A DNA stretch of 64,000 nucleotides, from positions 1 to 64,000 of the forward strand of contig NZ_JAHVIA010000002.1 in assembly GCF_019801965.1 (NCBI RefSeq). Reading direction: 5' to 3'. Under the pieces are notes generated by a model. It was not told the DNA's origin, made no database searches, and saw only the letters and a list, made by a program, of their open reading frames with translations. Shown piece after piece: positions 9,058 to 17,500 of the stretch. Numbering within the stretch: the stretch's first letter is position 1; every line of letters starts with the position of its first letter. The position numbers and the translations under genes are program-made. The DNA is from Salipiger bermudensis (GTDB lineage: Bacteria > Pseudomonadota > Alphaproteobacteria > Rhodobacterales > Rhodobacteraceae).

Positions 9058-9228
9058 ATGATGCTTTTTATCGTCGGCCTCGGAATCGGCCTTCTGATTG
9101 CGACACCGTTCATCGCGCTTGCGCTTGGGGCAGGGATCCTGACCCGCAAGACGGTGAATGATCTGGCCGAGGTTGAGAGCGATCCCTACCTGCCGAACGT
9201 GATCGCGTTCCGGCCAGGGCGCGCCTGA
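9058..9228 (+). CDS. small single-helix membrane protein, function unknown
   Basis: A 56-residue protein starting MMLFIVGLGIGLLIATPFIALALGAG, one long hydrophobic helix followed by a short acidic-to-neutral tail (about residues 27-56). The frame is open further upstream, but the ATG at 9058 has a clear GGGAGG ribosome site 8 bases before it. I recognise no family. It lies between two terminator-like hairpins, so it is probably transcribed alone. Confidence 0.6.
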   Translation: MMLFIVGLGIGLLIATPFIALALGAGILTRKTVNDLAEVESDPYLPNVIAFRPGRA

Positions 9229-9260
9229 CGCGCGTTTCAACCGTCTGCAGAATTTCCGCA

Positions 9261-9291
9261 GGCCTGCCCGATCCGCGTGGTCGGGCAGGCC
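9261..9291 (+). terminator. probable terminator hairpin after the 56-residue protein
   Basis: An 11-bp stem (9261-9271 with 9281-9291) with a nine-base loop. It has only a weak T-tract, so termination efficiency is uncertain. Confidence 0.55.
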
Positions 9292-9508
9292 TTGTGCCGT
9301 TCAAGTGGCGCGGGCGAGTCGAGCGCCCGCCGCGCCGCCCGGTGAGAGGATCTCGGCCGACGGCGTCGTTGTGCTGAAAAAACCATCAGAGCGGCCGCGT
9401 TCCGCAACAGGAGCCGCCCCGGACAGTCTTGACATGGCGCTGTATAGATAGGCCAGACTGGCCGCCGAACGCAGGGGATTTCCTGATCGGATACGCGGGA
9501 GCAGCAGG

Positions 9509-11023
9509 GTGCCGCAGCAGGCAGATCATGTCGGAGAAACGCTCAGCATCTCGCTTCTGGGAGAGCTCCGCGTGTTTCGCGGCGAGCAGGAGCTCGCCCT
9601 CCCGGCATCGCGCAAGGCAAGGGCGCTGCTGGCCTTCCTCGTGGCCACTGGCCGGCCGCATCGCCGCGAGCGCCTGTGCGAGCTGTTCTGGGATCTGCCC
9701 GATGATCCGCGCGCCGCGCTGCGCTGGTCGCTGACCAAGCTGCGCAAGGTGATCGACGATCCCGACCGGCCGCGCATCGTCGCGGATCGCGAGCGCGTCG
9801 CGGTCGATACCGAAGGGCTGAGGCTCGACATCCGCGCCGTCCGAGAAGACATCGCCTCCGGCCTCGACAGCCTGCCGCTCGAGACTCTCGAGCGCATGGC
9901 GCGGCGGCTCGACGAGGTCTTGTTCGACGGGCTCGACGGGGCGGGGGGCGAGGCTTTCGGCGCGTGGCTCAGCGCCGAACGCGCCGATGCCGAGGCCGAA
10001 CGGATCGACGTGCTGCGCCATCTTGCCAACCATCCCGCCAACCCGCCTGCCATCGCCGAGAAGTGGCGCCGCCTCTGGCATGCCGCCGATCCTGGCGCCG
10101 CGTGCGATGCGCCGGACCCGGCCCCGCCGCGCGCCCCCGCGCCGACCGGCCGGCCGCCGCGCATCTCGAGCGGCTTGCGGGCCCAGAAGATCGGCTTCTG
10201 CGACGTCGCCGACGGCACCACCATCGCCTATGCCACCGTGGGCAGCGGTCCGCCGCTGCTCAAGGCGGCAAACTGGCTGACCCACCTTGAGTTCGACTGG
10301 ACCAGCCCGATCTGGGGCGAGTGCTTTGCCGACATCGCCCGCGAGCGCAGCTTCATCCGCTACGACGAGCGCGGCTGTGGCCTGTCGGACTGGGACACCG
10401 ACGACCTGAGCTTCGATGCCTTCGTCGAGGATCTCGAGGCGGTGGCCGACCGGCTCGAGCTCGAGCGCTTCCCGCTTCTGGGCATCTCGCAGGGCGCGGC
10501 GGTGTCGATCGAGTATGCCGCGCGCCATCCGGAGCGTGTCTCGGGGCTGATCCTGTTCGGGGGCTACGCCGCCGGCTGGCGCCATACCACCAGCGATGAC
10601 GAGAAGGCCCGCCGCGAGGCGGTGCGGGATCTGACGCGGGTCGGCTGGGGCACGGACAACCCGGCCTACCGGCACATCTTCTCGCAGACCTTCATGCCCG
10701 GCGTGGCGCCCGACGAGCTGGCATGGTTCGACGAGTTCCAACGCCTTACCACCTCGCCGGAGAACGCCGCGCGCTTCCAGGACGCTTTCGGCGACATCGA
10801 CGTGCGCCACCGGCTGGGCGACGTGACCGCGCCGACGCTGGTGCTGCACTCGACCGGCGACCAGCGCATCCCGGTGAGCGACGGGCGCCAGATCGCACGC
10901 GGCATCCCCGGCGCGCATTTCGTGCCGCTGGAGAGCCGCAACCACGTGCTGGTGGGCTACGAGCCCGCGTGGCAGACCTGCATGGCCGCGATCCGCGATT
11001 TCCTGACCGAATACGGTATCTGA
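9509..11023 (+). CDS. winged-helix (SARP/OmpR-type) DNA-binding domain fused to an alpha/beta hydrolase
   Basis: Residues about 12-110 resemble the winged-helix domain of SARP/BTAD regulators (ISLLGELRVFRG, LCELFWDLPDDPRAALRWSL). After a Pro-rich linker (about 200-222), residues 225-504 form an alpha/beta hydrolase with GISQG at 325-329 (nucleophile Ser327), probable acid Asp451 (STGDQRIP) and His479 (SRNHVLV). RYDERGCGLSDWD matches the hydrolase class often fused to adenylate cyclases or regulators. The BTAD repeat region is largely replaced, so the hydrolase may act as the sensor or effector part. The GTG start at 9509 is the only suitable one. Substrate and target genes are unknown; the upstream 200 bases hold no recognised operator. 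Confidence 0.75.
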   Translation: MPQQADHVGETLSISLLGELRVFRGEQELALPASRKARALLAFLVATGRPHRRERLCELFWDLPDDPRAALRWSLTKLRKVIDDPDRPRIVADRERVAVDTEGLRLDIRAVREDIASGLDSLPLETLERMARRLDEVLFDGLDGAGGEAFGAWLSAERADAEAERIDVLRHLANHPANPPAIAEKWRRLWHAADPGAACDAPDPAPPRAPAPTGRPPRISSGLRAQKIGFCDVADGTTIAYATVGSGPPLLKAANWLTHLEFDWTSPIWGECFADIARERSFIRYDERGCGLSDWDTDDLSFDAFVEDLEAVADRLELERFPLLGISQGAAVSIEYAARHPERVSGLILFGGYAAGWRHTTSDDEKARREAVRDLTRVGWGTDNPAYRHIFSQTFMPGVAPDELAWFDEFQRLTTSPENAARFQDAFGDIDVRHRLGDVTAPTLVLHSTGDQRIPVSDGRQIARGIPGAHFVPLESRNHVLVGYEPAWQTCMAAIRDFLTEYGI

Positions 11024-11059
11024 GCCGCGCGGGTTTTCGCTCTGCAAGACCCGCCATGC

Positions 11060-11088
11060 TGAACCTTTCGAGCCGGAGGGGGCACCTA
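11060..11088 (+). promoter_or_regulatory. ECF-type promoter of the M15 peptidase gene
   Basis: TGAACC at 11060-11065, a 15-base spacer, and GGCACCTA at 11081-11088, 39 bases before the ATG at 11128. The same two boxes with identical spacing precede five other transcription units in the window, including the ECF sigma operon. Confidence 0.75.
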
Positions 11089-11127
11089 TGGGCACCACCC
11101 GTCCCCTGTCTCTGAGAGGTTCGCCTC

Positions 11128-11970
11128 ATGCGCATCGTTGGTGCCCTGCTGATCGCCCTCGCCATCGCCGCCGCGCCGTTCTCGTGGCGCTATGCCCAGA
11201 CCCTGATCCCCGCGACCGAGCCCGATGCGCCGGAGCCCGCGCCGGCCAGCGCAGAGGCCGCCCCGGCGGCGCTCGAGGCGGAGGTGGCGTTTCTCTCCGA
11301 TCAGCTCGCCCGACTGAGCCAGCGCGTCGACGCGCTCGACAGCCGCACGGCGCTCAACCTCGCCAGCGTGGCGCGCCCGCTTGAGCCCCGCGCCGAGATC
11401 CCCGAGGCCACGGATTCGCTCAAGGATGCCTTCGCGCAGGTGGTGCTGATCGCCGATCGGCGTTCGGCCAATGACGGGCTCAGCCACGCCACCCCCTCCT
11501 TCCTGCGCGAACTCATCGGCCTGCCGCGCCCGGATCTCACCGACAATTGCCAGTCGGCCACAAACCCCAGGCTGCGTGATCTGCTCTCGACCGAGGATGT
11601 CGGCCCGATCCGCGCCACGCTGGTGCGCCCGGCACTGGTCTCGATCCGGCAGGTCTTTGCCAATGTGCAGGTCTTCGAGCCCGAGCTCTACGACCGTATC
11701 AAGACCGCCGGCTCGCTCTGCGTGCGCCGCATCCGGGGGGCGCAGAGCGCCGCCTCCGCCCATGCCTACGGGCTCGCGGTTGACATCAATATCGACGGCG
11801 TGCTCGACAGCCTCGCCGACGGCAAGACCCAGCTCGGGCTGATCCTGCTGGCGGATTTCTTCAAGAAGGAAGGTTGGATCTGGGGCGCCGGCTTCGGCCG
11901 CGAGGACTCGATGCATTTCGAAGTCAGCCGCGACAAGCTCGAGCAGTGGCGGCGGCTGGGAGAGATCTGA
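11128..11970 (+). CDS. membrane-anchored M15-type (VanY/L,D-endopeptidase-like) peptidoglycan peptidase, TagX-like
   Basis: The 280-residue protein has an N-terminal signal/anchor helix (about 3-20), a coiled region (48-75) and a C-terminal metallopeptidase domain. The M15 zinc ligands are visible as SAHAYGLAVD (His212, Asp219) and SMHFEV (His263), with the usual GWIWGAGFG before the last His. Such enzymes cut peptide stems of peptidoglycan in the periplasm. Acinetobacter TagX, an M15-family endopeptidase needed for T6SS assembly, is a functional precedent (family knowledge). Here the gene converges on the T6SS locus and carries the same ECF-type promoter as the T6SS operons, so a role in opening the wall for the TssJLM complex is inferred. 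Confidence 0.8.
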   Translation: MRIVGALLIALAIAAAPFSWRYAQTLIPATEPDAPEPAPASAEAAPAALEAEVAFLSDQLARLSQRVDALDSRTALNLASVARPLEPRAEIPEATDSLKDAFAQVVLIADRRSANDGLSHATPSFLRELIGLPRPDLTDNCQSATNPRLRDLLSTEDVGPIRATLVRPALVSIRQVFANVQVFEPELYDRIKTAGSLCVRRIRGAQSAASAHAYGLAVDINIDGVLDSLADGKTQLGLILLADFFKKEGWIWGAGFGREDSMHFEVSRDKLEQWRRLGEI

Positions 11971-12069
11971 GCGCCGCGCTCGCGGTATGTCAAAAGGTGG
12001 GCCTGTCTCGTCTGGAGGCGTGCCCTGGTCTGCCGGACCGGTGTTTCCCGTGAAGCAAAGCCACCGCGC

Positions 12070-13095
12070 TCACGCGCAGGGGCAGAGCGAACACATGTCG
12101 AAGGGCTCCATGTCGAGCGCCATCTGCAGCGAGCCCTGCAGCGCCAGCGCCACGTTGAGGAAGGGCGCGATGGCGAGGCGCGGCGGTGAAAACGAGGCCA
12201 GCCCGGCCAGCGCCGTGCTGCTCGCCGCCGATTCTCCCAGCTTGAAATCCTCGAAGCTCGGCAGCATTGCGAGCTTGTTGGCCAGCGTCAGCGCGCCGAG
12301 CGGCAGCCCCATCCGGAAGCTCGCCCAGAGCCGCAGCATCGCCTGGATGCGCGACAGGGTGGCGGGCGAGAAGCCGTCCGGGCCGAAGGCCTGCTCGATG
12401 GTGGCCAGCGCCTCGAGCACCATGGCGAGCTTCTGCAACAGCGGCATCGGGATGATCAGGCTCGGCGGCGACAGGCTCGCCAGCCCGTGCAGTCGGTTCT
12501 GCAGCCCCGAGACCGACCCCGGCTCGCCCAGCGGTGGCAGGTCGAAGGCCGCGTTCATCGCGAGGAGCTGCGGCAGCCCTCCCATCAACTGCGCCATGCG
12601 GAACTGCGGCCGCGTCAGGGCGAGGGCGACACTGTCGAAATAGGGCGCGGGCGGCGCCTCCGTGGCGTGGAGGGGGTCGAGCCCGAGGGCGCGCAGGTCG
12701 AGCACCAATCGCGCCACGAGGGAATAGGCGATCAGCGGCTGGATCTTCAGCTGGGTCAGCCAGCCGAGCCGCGGCCAGACATTGCGCGCGATGCTCTCAC
12801 CCGCCTGCTGCATCTGCAGTTCGAGCTGCGGCAGGTCATCGAAGGCGAAGGTGCCGGTCATCAGCGACAGCATCATCGCGATATTCGCGAGCCCGCCGCC
12901 GCCCATGTCGAGACTGGGCATCACCACCGGGTCGAGCGCGGCGGCGATCTGCAGGTCGAGCCGGTTCTCCGGGTCGAGCGCCGGCAGCGCCGCGGCGAGC
13001 TTCAGCGAGAGCGGAATCGGCGGCAGGATCGGGATCGCGCCGATCTGGAAGCGGTTGCGGGCGGCGCTGGCGGGGATCTCGCAGAAACACGGCAT
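12070..13095 (-). CDS. T6SS-locus protein of unknown function with internal repeats and Cys motifs at both ends
   Basis: I recognise no family. The 341-residue protein is rich in Leu, Ala, Met and Pro. It starts MPCFCEIP and ends CSLCPCA, placing CxC and CxxCxC clusters at the two extremes. Residues about 177-237 and 274-327 repeat the pattern LAM-x-F-x-LG followed by GLASxSPPxL; a weaker copy may cover 60-120. It is the last gene of the T6SS locus, 3 bases after the pppA stop, so it is probably translated with it. No signal peptide or membrane helix is evident. Position and novelty make it a candidate effector or accessory protein, but that is inference. Confidence 0.6.
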   Translation of the reverse strand: MPCFCEIPASAARNRFQIGAIPILPPIPLSLKLAAALPALDPENRLDLQIAAALDPVVMPSLDMGGGGLANIAMMLSLMTGTFAFDDLPQLELQMQQAGESIARNVWPRLGWLTQLKIQPLIAYSLVARLVLDLRALGLDPLHATEAPPAPYFDSVALALTRPQFRMAQLMGGLPQLLAMNAAFDLPPLGEPGSVSGLQNRLHGLASLSPPSLIIPMPLLQKLAMVLEALATIEQAFGPDGFSPATLSRIQAMLRLWASFRMGLPLGALTLANKLAMLPSFEDFKLGESAASSTALAGLASFSPPRLAIAPFLNVALALQGSLQMALDMEPFDMCSLCPCA

Positions 13096-13098
13096 GGC

Positions 13099-13827
13099 TC
13101 AGGCCTCCACCAGGATCAGGGACACGTTGTCGGTGCCGCCGCCGTCGAGCGCGGTCTGCAACAGGATTTCTCCGGCCCGCGCCAGCGCCACGCCGTCGAC
13201 CTGCCGGCGCAGCGTCTCGGCGCTTGCGTATCTGGTCAGCCCGTCCGAGCACAAAAGGAAGCGGTCGCCGGGGCGCACATCGCCGCGGCGCTTGTCGGGC
13301 GCGAGCGTCTCTCCGACGCCCACGGCGCGGGTGATCTGGTTTGAATGGGGATGGTGCTCGGCTTCGTCCCAGTCGAGATGGCCCTGCTCGACCAGCTCTC
13401 CAACCACCGAGTGATCGGCGCTGATCATCTCGATCTGGCCGTCGCGCAGACGGTAGAGCCGGCTGTCCCCGGCCCAGAGGCACATGAAATGGCCCTCGGC
13501 GACGACCAGAAGCACGACCGTGGCGCCAATGGGGCCCTGTCCGAGCCGCATTCCCTCGGCGCGGATGGCGGCATGGGCGCGGTGCAGCGCGTCGCGGGCG
13601 GCGCGCGGGATCTGTTCGGGGGCCAGATCGCCGGGCAGTGCTTCGAGCGCAGCGATGACGGTCTGGCTGGCATAGTCGCCCGCCGCGTGCCCGCCCATGC
13701 CGTCCGAGACGACCCAGAGGCCGAGCTCGGGGCGGGCGAGGACGGCGTCCTCGTTGATCTCGCGCAGGTGCCCGGTATGGGTCAGGGCGCAATGGTTCAG
13801 GGCGGGGGCCCTGGTGCTGCGGATCAT
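13099..13827 (-). CDS. pppA: PP2C-family serine/threonine phosphatase, T6SS (PppA)
   Basis: PppA removes phosphates placed by the T6SS kinase and so switches the apparatus off. The 242-residue protein has the PP2C motifs in order: REINEDA near residue 23, VVSDGMGGH for metal binding, GATVVLLV, WAGDSRLYR, and the late SDGL and GGTDNVS motifs. It overlaps tagF by four bases (ATGA) and belongs to a module with a kinase (38225-39562) and an FHA protein (tagH). Cytoplasmic. Confidence 0.93.
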   Translation of the reverse strand: MIRSTRAPALNHCALTHTGHLREINEDAVLARPELGLWVVSDGMGGHAAGDYASQTVIAALEALPGDLAPEQIPRAARDALHRAHAAIRAEGMRLGQGPIGATVVLLVVAEGHFMCLWAGDSRLYRLRDGQIEMISADHSVVGELVEQGHLDWDEAEHHPHSNQITRAVGVGETLAPDKRRGDVRPGDRFLLCSDGLTRYASAETLRRQVDGVALARAGEILLQTALDGGGTDNVSLILVEA

Positions 13828-14519
13828 GTCGGCGCCCTCTCGGATGCGGTGGCCTGCGGCAGGCGTCGGCCCCAGACCGGGGCGTCGATGTCGAAGATCG
13901 CCGCGGCCTGCGCGCGTCCGCCGGGCAGGTCCGGCAGCACCAGGAGCCGCGAGGCCCCATTATGCCCGGACTGCCAGAGGCCGACTGGATCGCGGGCGGC
14001 TAGGGCGGCGAGCGCGATATCCGGGCCGCTGCAGCCGACCAGCGCTGTGGCGTCCCCGACGCGCACCTGAGAGGCGGGCCGCGCGGGCAAGGGCACCGGC
14101 ACGGCGGCAAGCGCCGCGTCGAGATCGGTGGGCGTGGCGCCGTCCTCCAGCATCATCAGCGCCGCCGCCTCTAGCGACTCGACCAGCGGCGCAAGGGCGC
14201 AGAACGCCTGCCAGGCGCTGCCCTCGAGCTCGCAGGCCAGGCAGAGCGGAAACTGCCGGCCAACCCGGTCGACACTGGGCATCATGATCCCGGCGCTGGC
14301 CCGGGCGCCGAGCACGCCCGGAGAGATCGCGAAGCGCCAGATCGGGGCGCCGTGATAGCAGCCCTGCCAGCGCGGCCCGAGCGCCTCGCGCCCGTCCAGC
14401 AGAAGCGCCTGCATGGCCGCGTCCCACGCGCCGACGAACCCGGGGGAAAGACCCGCGCGCAGGAAATCCCCGCGGCACGGCGCCTTGCCGTAATAGCCGT
14501 ATGTGCCTGCCTTCCCCAT
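13824..14519 (-). CDS. tagF: T6SS accessory protein TagF
   Basis: TagF is a post-translational repressor in several T6SSs and is often linked or fused to the phosphatase. I start it at 14519 (MGKAGTYGYYGKAPCRGDF), where the ATG overlaps the tssM stop by one base; the frame open further upstream is antisense to tssM. The 231-residue protein shows the family N-terminus YGKxPxxGDFL and the central GxxMPSVDRVGRxFPL. It overlaps pppA by four bases, so tssM-tagF-pppA are translationally coupled. Confidence 0.92.
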   Translation of the reverse strand: MGKAGTYGYYGKAPCRGDFLRAGLSPGFVGAWDAAMQALLLDGREALGPRWQGCYHGAPIWRFAISPGVLGARASAGIMMPSVDRVGRQFPLCLACELEGSAWQAFCALAPLVESLEAAALMMLEDGATPTDLDAALAAVPVPLPARPASQVRVGDATALVGCSGPDIALAALAARDPVGLWQSGHNGASRLLVLPDLPGGRAQAAAIFDIDAPVWGRRLPQATASERAPT

Positions 14520-17500
14520 CACAGAGAGGCCGGGCAGGAGAAGCTCGACAGCGCCGAGACGGTGAACGGGTTCAGTGCCGAGCCCGCACGCAGCTGGAAG
14601 ATCGCGATGCGGCCGCCGAGGTTGAAGATCACCCGGTTGCGGTCGGAGACGTTGGTGCGGCGCAGCTCGGCGGTGTCGAGCAGGCGGAACCACGCCCAGG
14701 GCCCGTCGGCCTGGATGGCGTTCTCGCGGTCGGGGCTGTTCGGGGCAAAGCGCACCCGTGTGCGGCCGCCCTGTCCGGGCCATGTCATCGGGGTGACCTG
14801 CGGAGGGCCGTGGGCATAGATCAGGCTCTCTCCCTCGACCTCGAGCGTCACCCGCTCGACATTGGGATCAAGCGCCACCGGCGTCACATCGAAGGTGATC
14901 GAGGGCTGGCCCGGGGCGAGGAAGAAGCTGTCCTGGATCTCCGAGGCGCGCTGGAACTGCGCCACCACCGCCTCGGAGATGCCGAGCTCGACGCCATTCA
15001 CGCGCTTCAGCCGCCACGGGTTGGTGGTCTGGTCGACAAACGGCGCGAGGTTCTCTTCGAAGAACGTGTCGATGAGCCCCTGCGGCGCGAAGAGCCGGGA
15101 GAAATCCTGCAGCGTCACGTCGGCCTGCGCCTGCCGGGTAAACGGGTAGCGGCCCTCGATGGTCTGGCGGCAGACCGGCAGCACCTGCGCCTGCCACTTG
15201 GCGTTGAGCTCGGCCCGCGCCCCGCCCACGGCGGCGCCCGAGGAGCCCTCGACCACCTGCGCCGCCCAGCGTTGGAGCGGGTTCGGAAGCCGCGCTAGCC
15301 CGGCCTGAAGCTCCGCCGCCGCGCCGGCGCCCTGGCCCGCGATGGCGGTGCCGGTGCTCTGGCCCAGCGACAGGCGGTTGAGATCGCCGAACACCGCGTT
15401 CATCTGCGCGATCACCTCGTCGAGCTGCGACGGCGCGCCCTCGAAGCGGGCGGTGAGATCGTGCAGCGGGCGGAAGCGCTCCTCGACGAACTGGCCGGGC
15501 TGACGCGCGTCGCCGGTCTCCTTCGGCGCCACCGAAGCCAGCGCCTCTGCGATGGCGGAGCCTTGCGAGTCGAGCGCCGAGAGCACCTCGCCCTGCACGA
15601 AGCCCAGTGCCGCGCCGGCGGCGTCCTCGGCAAGCTGGGCGCTCTCGGGCAGCTCGGTGAGCCGGGTCTCGTCGGAGACCGCCTCGAGGATGTTGCGGAT
15701 TGGCGAGGCGGGGCCGGAGAGGATGTTGATCACCTCCGTCGCCTGCCCGAGGCTCTCCATCGGCAGGATGTCGAGATCGCCCAAGAGCTGGTCGTAGCGG
15801 GTGACGTAATCGTTCTCGTAGAGCGCCAGCACGTCACGGCCCAGCCGGTCGAGCACCGCCGGCGTCACCTCCTCGGCGCGGTCGCCGAGCACAAGGTTCT
15901 CGAAGCGCGCCCGCTCGGCCACCCGCGTCAGCTCGGGCAGCACGTAGCCATAGAAGCCGTCGCGGGTGAACACGCCCTCGACCCCGGCGCTGAGTGGCTT
16001 GCCCGAGGGCCGCAGGATCACCCGCGACACCGCCGGCCCGCCGACTTCGGTGATGCGGAACGGATCGAGCGCGCGGGCGGCGGGGGCGGTGATGATGCCC
16101 TGGTAGAGGCGCTCGGCCAGCGGGGTCTCGGCCAGCAGGCCCTGGATCTGCGCGACCAGCGGGCCGTTGAGGGCGATCTCCTGCATCGGCTGCGACAGCA
16201 TGGCCGTGAGATGGACCATCAGGTCCTCCTGCAGCGCCGGATCGTTCGGGAAGGCGAGCCCCCACTCGATCTCCATCCACTGGGTGACAGTGTCCTCGTC
16301 CATCTGCCCCTGCAGGCCCAGCATCAGGTAGACCTTGAGCGCCTCGAAGAGCAGCTCGGGGTCGTTGAGGCTGGCCTGCATCTGGGTCTCGAGCCGCAGC
16401 AGCAGGCGCGGCAGCAGCAGGGTGTTGAGCGCGCCGCGATAGCTCTGGGCGCTCTCGGTGCCGATGGCGTCACCCTGGTAGAGCCCGAAGGTCAGCTCCA
16501 CCGGCGGCTCGGGATCGCTGGCCGAGGGATTGCCCGGCAGCTCGCGCAGGATGTTGAGCGCCGGCACCACCGAAGGCAGGTCGGCATCGCCCACCCGGTC
16601 GCGCGGGATGTCGGCAGTCAGGTCACGGAAGCTGTCGAGCCGGGTGCTGGCCTCGGCGACGAGCTGACGGTTGCCGAGGAAGCTGTTCGACAGCACCGCT
16701 GCAGTGCCACCGAAGAGAAGCACGCTGGCCGCCACCGCCCCGGCCCGCACGAGACGATAGCGCCGCTCGACCGCGTCATTCGCCGAGACCAGTCCGGATT
16801 CGCGGAAAATCACGCCGTTCAGCAGCCGCGTCAGGAAGAAGCTTCGCCCCTGTCCCTTGCCGCTTCCGATGGCCTGGCGGCCAATGCCGAAGGTGCGCGC
16901 CATGCCCATCATCAGCCGGTCGATCGGGGTGCCTTCCTGGGTGCCGGAGGTGAAATAGATCCCGCGCAGGAGCTGGCCGTCCTCGAAGCGGCTCTCCTGG
17001 AAGATGTCGCCGAGGAAGCTCTCGGCGACGCCGCGCAGCGAGGCGACCTGCGCCGGGAAGCCGGCGATCAGGCTGCGGCGCTGGTAATCGGTCTCGGCCT
17101 GCATGCGCTCGAGGCTGCGGTTCGAGAGCTGCGCCAAGAGCCCGTCGAACTCGGCCCCGAAGCCCGCCAGCGGATCGCCTACGGCCTTCTTCTCGTGCGG
17201 CAGGGTAAAGCCCCAGACCTGCTCGCGCTCCTCGCTGCCGAGCGTGTCGAAATACTCTTGGAAGCCGGCGATCAGGTCGGCCTTGGTGAACAGCACATAG
17301 ACTGGGAAGCGGACGCCCAGCCGCCCGCGCAGCTCGCGCAGGCGGGTGCGCACCGCTTTCGCGTGGGCGCGGCGCTCCTGCTCGTCCTGAAGCGAAAGAT
17401 CCGAGAGGCTGATCGCCACGATGGCGCCGTTGATCGGCTGGCGGCGGCGGTGCTTCCTGAGCATGTCGAGAAAGCCGCCCCAGGCCTGGCTGTCGGCCTC

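Noticed and set aside
14550-14590. extra TGAACC on the minus strand inside tssM
   Set aside because: No GGCAC box follows at 15 bases, and it lies in coding sequence without a downstream start. The same test removed GGTTCA at 670, 20140 and 40855 and TGAACC at 48833.
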